DNA from: Chimonanthus salicifolius
Lineage: Eukaryota; Streptophyta; Magnoliopsida; Laurales; Calycanthaceae
Reading direction: 5' to 3'
Length of the DNA stretch: 64,000 nt
Assembly (NCBI GenBank): GCA_013350335.1
Contig: CM023535.1
Location: 21,917,746-21,981,745, forward strand
Position 1 is the stretch's first letter; each line of letters begins with the position of its first letter. The translations under genes and the position numbers were made by a program. The notes beneath the pieces are model-generated. The model saw only the letters and a list, made by a program, of their open reading frames with translations, made no database searches and had not been told where the DNA came from. Positions 11,941-22,720 of this stretch are shown in pieces.

Positions 11941-14900
11941 TCAAGCTAGTCCATGACCACCTCCAGTTTGGTGCAGCATAGCATCAATTTCATCCCCATC
12001 CTCCATTTCAAGCTACATCCAATAAAATAATTAATAACACCAAATAGGATACAGCATACACAACCATTTCTTTTCAGATTTTAAATGACAGGAGATTACT
12101 TCATCTGGGGTCTGCTCTCCACGCAGTCTACGTCCATCAAACAAGAAAGCAATGGAATTGATGTCTACAGATTGCCGGTCACAGTAAGCATTCATAAGCT
12201 TACGCAGCTGGGTGCTACGCTTGATCCTAAAAAACACCTCGTTCCCATCCTACAATCAAACACCACTGACGTTCATTAGAATGATAACAGCCCAAAGACA
12301 AATGAACTTCATAGGAGTTCACATTTCCAACAATCGACATTTGCATCAGGAAATGTTAATGAAGCATGGCATTCACATCCCAGCACAAAGTTCAAGGACC
12401 AAAATACTGAACTTAAGATTTTGTCTTTCCGCCTTGCCTTGAGAACATGTACCTTAACATAATAACAAGTCCTCTTGCTGAAAACACAAGAGAAAAAAAA
12501 AGTAGGTTGGTGGTCTGGGCACCAGCTATTCAATAAAGGGGATGCCAAATTTTCTAATTGGCAAAATTTCTCTCAACTGGAATCTATTTCCAGGCTTCTT
12601 AATGCAAGGGAAACATTTCAGTCGAGGGCATTTTTAAGACTAGAAACATGGTGTCCCATTTACAGGATAACTCATGTCATTGAAAAAAAAAAAAGGAACT
12701 GATACAGTAAATTAACAAGATTAGTTTCAATATTTAGTAACACCTTTATTGGGCAACCAATCCAAACTCAGATCCATTCATAAAGCCAAAACAGGAGAAT
12801 CCTTACCAATAAAAAATTGGGGTAGTTCCCAAGCCAAACTTTGTGCAGACAAAGAAGTGTACCACATACAATCTTGTCTATATAATTTTACAGATACATC
12901 ACAAGAAATTATATCTAAATAACAAGATAGACCTACTGATGATAGATAGGTGTGGGGATCTTCTCTGGTTTCTCTGAAATCAGTTGGAGATGCTCAACAG
13001 CTTTCTTCAACTGTTGCAGACGGAGACAAAGGCTGAAGGGTTTTGAAGGTGGGCAAGCTGAAAACTGTTCCATTCTTTTGTTTACATGAAAGAACTGAGT
13101 GCGCTTACCAGGGCATAGATACTTCTTTGCTAGTTAATACAGTGTGCATGCCTAAAAAGTGTCTCGAGGAGAATTGGTAAACCTCTGCTTCCAGGTGCTA
13201 TCAAGATCTTTGGATGTTACTGTTGGAATTATCCGGAGCTGAAGATGGGAAGAGTAACTGGACATCTAATATTCTTGTGCCCTTTGACTTGGCCATAACT
13301 AATACATATTTTGAAACAGAAGAGCATCTCAGTCTCCACAGTGAATCACAACTAAATTACTTCTCGTTCTGTAGGGAAAGATGCTTTATAAGGACTATAC
13401 TGTCTTCCCAGGTAAAAGTCCAACACCGCGACTTAGATTTTGAATGTTCATAGCGAGCAAGAAAGGAAGTGATAGGGTAAAAGTCAACAACCCTAAAAAG
13501 AGAATATTGAGAAACAGGGATTGAGACTGAGGTACAATGCCAAATTAAATGTGTAATCAAGTGCCAAATTCTGTTATTGAAAATGCCATAGGGGTTGGTG
13601 TGATGGTCAGAAACCTGCCTCAGGAAGCGGGAGTCCTTAGTTTGATTCTCATTCCACTCCAACAGGCCACTCCCCATAGATTTACCGGGTGGGTGAGGGT
13701 AGGGAGGCTTGCAATGCCCCAAGGATTAGTCGGGTGCTCTAAGAGGCCTGAACACCTTGGTCATTAAAAAAAATGCCAAAGACGTTCTCAGAAATTCTAA
13801 AGGAAATAACAACCACGTGCATGGAGAAACGTAGTGGTGGACATGGAGATCTAAGAGACTATCAGAGAGAAGAAAGCACAATATAAGTTACATGGAAAAA
13901 CAAAGGGAGCAGAAAACTTGGAAAAAGTTGTAGGCAAAGTTGTACATAGATCTAACTATGAAGGAGATGACAAATTATAATACCAAATTAGCAACAAAGA
14001 AGAGAAAAGAATATATATATATATATATGTACATACGTATGTATACATATGTATGTATATATATATGGGCCTGCAAAAGTATGGGAAATGAGAACTCTAG
14101 ACAAAGATCATCTAATGTGTCTTAAAAATGAAAATCAATGAGTCCCAATGGAAGAAAAAGAAATAAGAGACAGGTAGGGAATGTATTTCAGGGATTTATT
14201 AGACAGCCATGGATGCAAAGGCAAATGTGAAGATTATTAACAAGAATCAAAAGTGGAAGTATAACATTAGTGAAAAAGAAGAAAATATGGTATAAAGATA
14301 TAAGTATAGGTAATGTTCGGTGAAATAGAAATTTGGTGCTTAACCAGGCTGACAACAAAATCTTAGTGCTGAAAAGAATGTGAGATGAATGGAGAAAGAG
14401 CACTATTATTACCAATTATGAGAACAAAGGTCACATACAAATTCTGTCGTTGGGGTATTGACCATATGATCTATGCTATAAAAAATTGAGAATAATAAAA
14501 TACCACCTAAGAAAAGGATCAAGTATTTTGGACAATTAGTTTTGGTTTATCCTAAAAAGACCCAAAATAGAAATCATTTTTTCTTTTGGGACAATATGGA
14601 TAAGTTCAGGGAAAAAAGAAAGAAAATCAACACATTGATTTTACCACCTTAGGAAAGGCCTATGATAGGAAATTGATGTTGTAGATGCTGAAAAATTAAA
14701 AATGCATCCCTAATCAACATGTGGAGAATATATATAATGCTTAGATAGATAGATACAGTATGAAGGAAATTACTTCTGTAGATACTGAAAAAGAACTGCA
14801 TCCCTAATCAACATGTGGAGAATATATAGGTTGAAGAGAGAGAGAAAGAAGTTCCAAGTTGGAGTGGAACTTCATCAAAGGTCTAACTTAAGCCGCTATT

Positions 14901-17900
14901 TATTCATCTTAATTATTTTTATTCGTCATAGTTATGGATGGTACGATATTCAAAATCCAAGATAAGATCCCACTATATATTTTGCTTGAAACGTTATACT
15001 ACAAAATAGTAAGTCAATTAGACAATAAATTGCAACTATGGAAAAAAGCTTTGCAAACGAACAGTTTATAGATAACCAAAACAAAGACATATATTATTGT
15101 GATAAATTTAGATACTTAAGTACAAACTATAAAGCCAAGAAGAGGATTTGATCTGGATATAACCAGTAAGGATGGAGGTGGCACAAACTATACAGACAAG
15201 CTAGTGGGATTGTAGGATAAGGGAGTAACAACTTAATTAAAAAGGCAATTCCATAAAATGGAAATTAGAATAACAACGTTCTATGGAAAAGAGAGTAACA
15301 AGTTAATTAAAAAGTCAATAGCATGCTTAAGTATAATGTTGAACGGTGCCTATTTTTGCACTCCCACACATCTATTGTTAAGGAGACAAAGCCCTTAACA
15401 AGAACAATTGACATAGTTAATTAGAGAAAAACAACCCCTTTAAACAAGGTCTGTACATTCCCAAAGTTACTGTTCATCTTCTAGGTGAGGCATCCACACT
15501 ACTACACCCATCGTGCACAACAGAACACATGCACATATAAAAACATAGCCACTACTAAAATAGTAACAGCAGACATGGCAGATTTATCATTAAAAACTGT
15601 TAGAAGTGTCTCATGAGAAAACCTATGTTTCTAGTTGCAATTAAGATTTAGAATGGAACCACTAGAATAATCCTAATCTAGTTTGAAATTAGAGGACCCA
15701 CTAGATTGATAAAGTAATACTCTTCTTGTGACCCTTGACTTAATAATCAAGCATGCAAAAAGAAAGAACACCTTGTGACTTTCAAGAGCGGATGTAGTAG
15801 ATGACAAATAGATTACTTTTTATGATAGCTTAGGGAAAGATGCTTGCAAGGACTACAAAATCATTCCAAGTCCTACCACACTAGGTTCATCTTGGAGATT
15901 TATATCAACAAGAAAATAATACATGGAAGGTAAATTATTGCTCCCAAATAAATAAAATGGTGAAATTGAAAAGGTACAGGCACAACATCCCAAAATGAAA
16001 GACAATAACATAACAAGGACTAAGACTAGGAATTGCCAACTCTATCATCGAAAAGACCTTCAGCATTTTCCTAAAAAACACAATCAAATATAGTACATAT
16101 GGGTGTAGTTCAACTGGTTGCCTCCCGCCTCAGGAAGCCCCCATGACCTAACTTTGGTGTGCCCTAGGGGTAGTGGGTTCACCCGTGAGGTTTCACGCTG
16201 GGTATCCCGCTGTTTTTAAGGAAAGAATGAAAAAAAAAAAAAAGCTTGGAAAGATTCAAAAATAAAATAGACAAAAATGAAAGTAATCATAAAATAGGGA
16301 GGAAAAAAACACAAGATGATAGGAATTGGTAGAAATTATCCATTGTGAACTGGTTCACAAAAATTGATGCCCTTGGACGAGGAAAAAGTTGGTAAGTTTT
16401 ACTTTTCAATTCAACCAATATTCTCATCCAAAAGCTATCATTGAAAGCTCACAATAAATCACTGTGAACAGGATCACAACGGATAATTTCTTCAAAAATT
16501 AGTGTGGAATGGTTTTATCTTTCCATACTTCTCAAGCACAATGGCCATTGAAAAAAGAACAGGTATCATCAACCTTATGTGGTATGATATGACATGAATC
16601 CAACATGTTTTGAGGCCTAGTTGAAATGAAAACTTAAAAAGTTGTTTGAACACTTCTACAAATATATAAGATTACACACGTGCACTTTGGGCAGCAGAAA
16701 AGTCATATACCAGCAAATTCAATAGTTGTTTCAACACTCAACATAGTTGGACCTGTACTACATTTAACTAAGCCATTAATACAAAAAGTTCTTCCAAGTG
16801 AAAACTCATCATAGCCATTGGGGGCATTACAAAACTTAGATGCCAATGTCATTCTCACTTTTTTGGGGATAGTAATGTTATTCTATTTTTAAACACCAAA
16901 TCAGTACAATCAATTGTGACGAGCATCATTAATATTAATTTGGGACATGAGACACACATAATACAAGCGATATCTACCTAAACCATACCAAATTCCAGTA
17001 TGGAATGATGCATGTACTAGTAAAAAGCATGAAGACCAACTAAAAATGACTTTGGATGTGAGCAAGTATTAAAAACTTGGCCTAAGTATCAAATTTAAAG
17101 GGCATTGATACAAAGTTGACTTGGTATCAGCTCCCCTGGCCAAGGGGACCCACACCTCTTTTGTGTGGGCTCGGAGGCACATAATACAAGCAATATCTAC
17201 CTAAACCATACCCTCTCTCCAACTACCTAAACCATTCAAAGGCACATAATACAAGCAATATCCACCTAAACCATACCCTCCCTCTCTCTCCAATCTAATA
17301 GGTAACAATGTTCATATCAATTATTTCATCCATTTCATGGCATTCAATCAGATGGGTAGAAATTTAATGAAGAGCTGAAATTTGGCGGTCCATGTATTAA
17401 GATCGTTTTTCATTTGATGACTAATAAATTTTCTCATTCAATGAATCATATATCCCCCATCTATGCCACATGTCATTCTCTCATACATCAGTGCATTGGT
17501 GAATACTTTGTGCAACAATCTACTTGATGTGCATGAGAAGTATTGCTAGGTCACCAGCTATTTAGGAAATAACAGAAGTCATACAAAGGGAAATTAAGAA
17601 ATGTTTTGATAATTTTTATGCAGTGAAGGGAAATCATATTCTTGTAATGGTGGAATTCATTGTTAATTTTCAAAAAAAAAAAAAAATGGTGGAATTTATT
17701 GTTCAAATGAATACAATATAAGAACGGGTCATGGATGTTTAGATATTTTAGATGTGAATTGTATTCAACATTATTAGTAGTTTGATATGAGAAAAATAAC
17801 AATCCGTTGATTATTTTCAGTTAATAGACTACAATCAAAACTTTTAATCAAAGGGCCGATAATGCTTCATGAAATAAAAGTTGATCTATTGCAGTATATG

Positions 17901-19427
17901 GGGCCCTATTGCATTTGACATGATCCTAGATGGACAAATGTTACATCAGATGGCCCTATGTAAATGTGGCCCAGCCTCTTTCTAAAGGTGTTGCAGTCAT
18001 ACTACACAAGTTAAGAATCTTTTAGTCCCCATGCATACTCTTGTACTTAATTTTTTTTATTTAATATATTTCTCTTTGATTACAGCTAAAAAAATACTAC
18101 ACAAGTTAAGAACGTGACATTGGTCTCAGGATTTTTCACTCTACTAGATTAATTGTTTAATAAATACGTGTAGCTGTGTCAAAATCATCATTTATGGGCA
18201 ACTATCTTTCCACGCAACCACTCAGATGACCCTAAGTTAACTTGCTTTTTCCATACTGTTCCTTCATGCATCTACAACAAACCTATCAATTCAACTCAAT
18301 TAAAATATGTTGTAGACTCAGTAACAAAATATAGAGCAAGTCTTTCTATTTTGGTCCAAGTCCTAAGTGGACTTGAGATAAACAATTTTATAAACTTGGA
18401 TATGAGATAGGCACATAAGGATTGTCTCACCTAACCCAATTCAAATTTCAGCGTGGATGAACATACCAGTTAAAGACACAACTATGCTCAAACCTGTTAA
18501 GCCAGCTCTAGGCTAAGTTAAACTTAATCATTCCTATTTTAATAAAATTGAAAGCCCTCGATGCCCACATATTTTGGTGCTTTGGATGAATGAAACTCCA
18601 TTTTACTAATATTGGAGCCATACCTACACAAAACAATGGAATATGTATATAAAAAAAATCACATAAAATGCGTAAATGAGTGCACCAAACAAACTAGGCT
18701 CAATCCAAGCATGTTTGTTGCACTTTGAGCTCCAATATACATCATCCCCTTTAATGCACCTTATGCCATGACAATCATGCAAGCAAATATGGCCTGCTGG
18801 CCAACAGTTGCCACCACAACATCAAAAAATGTTTGTTATCTATTCCTACATTTCCATGCATGAAAAAAAAAAACTTCCTGGAAAGGCAAACATTTTAACC
18901 AAAAATGGCTAAACTTGCATCTATCTTTCAGTTAAAACAGTTATTTCCAACTGAGTGCTTTAATGTCAAGCAAGCTTACACGGAAATAGGAGTACTATTT
19001 AGGAAACAACCATTTATTAACCAAAAAACAAAAAGGATTAATCTCTATTCTTGCTTGTTGGTAGATGTTGATTTTCAGGAAAGAACCAAATCCACTCACA
19101 CAAGAACAGATGATTCCATTTATCAGTTCCATCAGCATCATCAAATCAGAAAATTAGTACATAAATGAAGTGATGGACATGACAATAGACAGTTGTCATT
19201 TTAACTTAGGGAAAGCTTTCAGTGGGATGTGATGAGTCAGAACAACCCACAATATTCAAAGCAGGATTGCGAATTGCCTCCCACCAGAAAATGGGGTACA
19301 GGCCATAATAAGACATCCGAATCAATTTCACGAATTGCAACAGATGGCTAACAATGAACATGCATGGAACTGGAAAATCATTTCGTGGAAATTAACCATT
19401 TTAAATTGACAATAAACAACAGATTGC

Positions 19428-19462
<35 letters not shown>

Positions 19463-19891
19463 TGAAGTGCTTCCACTTGCATGCATCCGAACTGAATGAC
19501 TAATTTTTATTTAATGACCAATTTCGGTGAATATATTTCCCTTTCATATATCCAGACTAGACTCCCATTTTAAACTGTAAATGCATGGAAAAAGATAAAA
19601 ATACCTATTTTCCAATAAAGTAGTTTGTCTACATGCATCCCAACGGATCCACAAGTCCATGACTTTATTTAAATAGCAGAAATCTGTGAAGATAATAAAC
19701 AATCGCAAAGAATAACCTCATTCTACATAAAGATCATGATCATCGATGAAATCAAGGGTCAAAAGAAGAACGTGTTTTCCCAGGGGAGAAAACCGAACCT
19801 GGCCCTTGACCTTGAGATTGATGTGAGCCGCTTGATCCATCGGCTTCTTATCTTCTTCCTGAGTCACACCAGTTCCAGTAACTCCAGACAT
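11941..19891 (-). CDS. SUMO1: Small ubiquitin-related modifier (SUMO1/2-type)
   Basis: Three exons on the minus strand: 19891-19799 (ATG at 19891-19889), 12249-12100 and 12012-11941 (TGA at 11943-11941). All junctions are GT-AG in phase 0. They give a 104-residue protein, the usual length for a plant SUMO precursor. SUMO is conjugated to lysines of mainly nuclear proteins by the SAE1/2 and SCE1 enzymes and is matured by ULP proteases. Exon 1 encodes the flexible acidic N-terminus ([20 protein letters not shown]). Exon 2 encodes most of the beta-grasp fold ([20 protein letters not shown], then [16 protein letters not shown]). Exon 3 gives [18 protein letters not shown] and the tail GHGLA. Processing after QTGG would expose the conjugating diglycine. 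Intron 1 is unusually long (7549 bp); intron 2 is 87 bp. I chose this ATG because it gives the family-typical N-terminus; an in-frame ATG farther upstream would add 43 non-family residues and lies in the 5' leader. The gene looks intact. Confidence 0.97.
13589..13769 (+). mobile_element. tRNA-derived SINE
   Basis: The 181-bp block has an A-box-like GGTGTGATGGTCAG, a degenerate B box GTTTGATTCTCATTCC and an A(n) tail. It is flanked by the 9-bp duplication AAAATGCCA at 13580-13588 and 13770-13778. It shares GCCTCAGGAAGC with the element at 16103, so the two probably belong to related families. Confidence 0.75.
16103..16243 (+). mobile_element. SINE-like element
   Basis: The head GGGTGTAGTTCAACTGGTTG resembles a tRNA A box, and GTGGGTTCACCCG resembles a B box (GGTTCRANNC). 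The block ends in A(14). It shares GCCTCAGGAAGC with the SINE at 13589. I could not find a clear target duplication, so the left boundary is approximate. Confidence 0.6.
17647..17702 (+). mobile_element. LINE 3'-end stub with 18-bp target-site duplication
   Basis: ATGGTGGAATTCATTGTT (17647-17664) and ATGGTGGAATTTATTGTT (17685-17702) match at 17 of 18 positions. Between them are only 20 bp, AATTTTC followed by A(13). The end ...TTTTC-A(n) is close to the family end CTTTC-A(n). Confidence 0.75.
17999..18112 (+). mobile_element. 76-bp retro-insertion with perfect 19-bp target-site duplication
   Basis: ATACTACACAAGTTAAGAA occurs at 17999-18017 and 18094-18112 without a mismatch. It flanks a 76-bp insert that ends in TTTGATTACAGCTA(7). 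A long perfect duplication plus a poly(A) end is the mark of LINE-type target-primed reverse transcription. The insert contains TCTTGTACTTAATTTTTTTT, which is like the 3' UTR end of a plant LINE, but it differs from the T(n)GAAAG family. Confidence 0.8.
19431..19459. repeat. (AT)n microsatellite
   Basis: An uninterrupted AT dinucleotide run in SUMO intron 1. Similar runs occur at about 21150-21184, 39083-39102, 47448-47467 and 53679-53700. Confidence 0.9.
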
Positions 19892-20019
19892 TTTCTCAAA
19901 TCTTCGAGCCAAAACCCTGGATTTCTCGTTAGGGTTTCTTTCCGGCGTTCGCTCAGAACACCGAAAATGAGATGATGGGATGAAGCAAATGCCGCGCAAT
20001 GAACATGAGGAGAAAGTCA

Positions 20020-20028
20020 TTTATATAG
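20020..20028 (-). promoter_or_regulatory. TATA box of the SUMO gene
   Basis: On the minus strand this reads CTATATAAA, about 130 bp upstream of the SUMO ATG at 19891. At the usual 25-35 bp distance it predicts transcription starting near 19990 and a 5' leader of about 100 nt. No other TATA-like site lies in that interval. Confidence 0.7.
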
Positions 20029-20680
20029 TTAAAAATAAGAAAAAGAAGGCGATCCGCTGCACTACCTCAATTTGTACTCCCTGTAGTCGCGTCCTCTTAT
20101 TTCATTTATTACGTCACCAGCATCAGGCATCATTTAGTATATATATTTATTAAAAAACAAAAAATGTCTCAAATTTTCAATATATATTTTTAATTTAAAG
20201 TAAATATTTAAAATCAAATATATTTATTCAATGAGATATAGGACATTTATTTATATTAAGAAGTAGTGAAGTACAATGAACTTGTGTTCAGCATATTCTA
20301 TTCTTCTTTGTATGGTTCAAATTTTAATATTATATTATTATTTTATAAAATTAAATATATTTTATCATTGATGAAACTTAAAAATTAAAATACCAAAATT
20401 CATATGATATGATTACTAAAGTCAAATTTTAACCTCTCAAAGTTACATGTAGTTCCATTTTGTACAAGTTTAAATCATTTCCATAGCATAATGAACAATA
20501 GTACATTATCAATTGTCCACTTTAAAGAAACACAGGACACTTTGTTCAAATGTCCTAGGATAATATACTATTATTAGCGGTGCTGGTGGTGATATTATTA
20601 CATTATTAGTCTCTCTTTCATGTTTATATTAAGACTAGTTATTTTAAGACAAATAAAATTTGTAAAATGACATGTGATAG

Positions 20681-20828
20681 ATGAAATTCTCATTTTATTC
20701 TTACCGGTTTATCGTTCATCAAGTATCGGTGAACCGATAACACGTCACTCTTCATATATATGTTATGCATATCGGTTCATCAATACTTGATGGACAGTAC
20801 ACCAGTAAAAATAAAATGGAAATTTCAA
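20681..20828. repeat. Long imperfect inverted repeat (fold-back / miRNA-precursor-like)
   Basis: Arms 20681-20739 and 20770-20828 are reverse complements at roughly 80% of positions, with a 30-nt loop. The inner arm pairs GGTGAACCGATA with TATCGGTTCATC; farther out CATCAAGTAT pairs with ATACTTGATG, and CATTTTATT with AATAAAATG. Weaker pairing may continue about 15 nt beyond each arm. It could be a small fold-back transposon or a precursor of small RNAs. I see no target-site duplication that decides between them. Confidence 0.75.
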
Positions 20829-21149
20829 TTCAGCACATATTTTCTAAAAAAAACTGTCTGTGTTAAAATTGGCGTCCATATATTAATCATCATCATTATT
20901 AAACAGTATTTCATCTACTTGAGATTGGTTTTATGCATTAATTAACATATTATATATTAATTAATTGATTGATAAAACATATATTTCAACATACATTTTC
21001 ACTAAATACATGTATGTGCAAAATTTAGTATGAAGAGTTATACTATTTCATCTTAATAAATTACATTTAACCTTTTTTATATTATATTTTTTACAAACTA
21101 CAATAAATATATATATTATAAAATAACCTAGGGGAAACTCCAAGCTCAC

Positions 21150-21189
<40 letters not shown>

Positions 21190-22499
21190 GAGGTACATTC
21201 ACAATGGTACAATCGTATTATTTATAAAACCAAATTACAAAATTGAGCATGAGGCTTTATGAGCAACTATTTTTCGAAAATGATCATTCAAAACCAAGTA
21301 TTGTGTCAGAAGTCTCCATTGTAAAAATAAATTGAGCCCCTTAATTTATTTGATAAAACATGTTGTATTTAGATGTGTCACACTGTTTTTCTTATTTACA
21401 CAACAACTCTTTATAATTTAAATGAGTCATTTAAGTAATAGTAATTTATATTTCTAATTTTTTAAACCACTAAATGGACATGTGAAGCACACAGAGCTAT
21501 TCATATTAAATTATGGTGGTTAAATGGAGAGTTTATGACATTTTTTTTTTTTACAACTAAGGTGTTCAGATCTTTTAGACTATTCGACAATATTCAAGGA
21601 ATGTATAAGCCTTTCTACTCACATACAATCAAATTTAAAACTCTCGCTTTCTGAGATGAGTTCATGTCCATCACTCCAACTCCTTTAAATTAGTTCATGA
21701 AGACTTTTGCAAGTTAAAACTCAAATTTTAACTTTTTCTTTTGAATTTACGTGTGAGAAATGCAGAAAACCCAGCAAGCGTAAAGGTGATATCCATTGCT
21801 CTTAAAGTACAGTAAATTAGGTCATGTGAGCTCAAACTTGACACCTCCCATTTTTTGAAGCGAAAGGTTAGCCAGTTGGACGATATGGTACATTATACAT
21901 GCATAAAAAAATCTCTTTAATAAAGTCTGAAGGTTAGGATTTTCCTTTATAGCCATCTTCTAATTCAATTCTAAGCTGTAGTGTCCCCTAAAACTTGGAC
22001 GGTGTGGATTAAACGCTCATGCGCCAAATCTCATAAGATCGAGGTGGTGCAAGACTAAAAATGTCAGCGGATCCTGTTCAACTTTATTACAATAAACAGA
22101 CAAATTTGATTGGGAGGGAGGATCACCTGCGCACAGGTGTGTAAGTTTTCACTTGTGCACAGTGTATTATGGGGCCCACTGGACCACCTGGACCCACTTT
22201 GATCAGTAGGGTTGATACTTTATGTCCTCACCATGTTTGCAAAATTTTATCCAGATCGAATAAAAAAAAGCTATATTTTTAAGAATTTAAAATTTTATTT
22301 TTATCCAACGATAAAAATACATCAAACTTAATAATTAAGAGATAGATGGACTAGATAATTAATAACAAAAATCAAATTAAATTCAAGTGCAATTCATGAG
22401 ATAGAGTAGGGTTTGATGGAGATCTTGTGTTCAAAGTAGGACGGGTGGACCCCACAATAGGCTGGTCCACAAGTAGCACACCAGTGCCCAGCTGACCTT

Positions 22500-22720
22500 T
22501 CTGAATGTGGAATCGGAATCTGGTAAGGGAAGTGGTCTCAGATTCGGCGTGAAAGCACTTGGGAATCAGATGGGCGGCCGGGATGAGTTGGAGCTGATCC
22601 GACGGTTTAGGAGACTTTTGAGAAGATCGAGTGGAACCGTACGTCGTTTTCTTTCCTTTCGAGTCGTCAATTCGACGAACGAAAAGAGCGGCTTTCATTC
22701 GTCGGCAATTACGATTTAGA
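22500..22720. other. GC-rich patch, possible untranslated exon or promoter
   Basis: A local rise in G+C and CpG (GGGCGGCCGGG, GATCCGACGG, GTACGTCG, GAGTCGTCAATTCGACG) within an AT-rich region. Open frames exist on both strands, but neither translation is recognised. It could be the 5' exon of an unrecognised transcript or a residue of a transposon. Confidence 0.3.

Larger units (their letters stand above)
12250..19798 (-). other. SUMO intron 1 (7.5 kb)
   Basis: The donor is the minus-strand GT next to 19799 (after codon CAG), and the acceptor is GATTGTAG next to 12249. Recognised contents are two SINE-like elements (13589-13769 and 16103-16243), one LINE stub (17647-17702), a 76-bp retro-insertion (17999-18112) and an (AT)n microsatellite. 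The remainder is AT-rich, and I see no additional exon in it. Confidence 0.75.

Noticed and set aside
13589..16243. tRNA genes suggested by A- and B-box-like motifs
   Set aside because: Neither folds into a full cloverleaf by eye. Poly(A) tails, and a target duplication around the first element, show SINEs instead.
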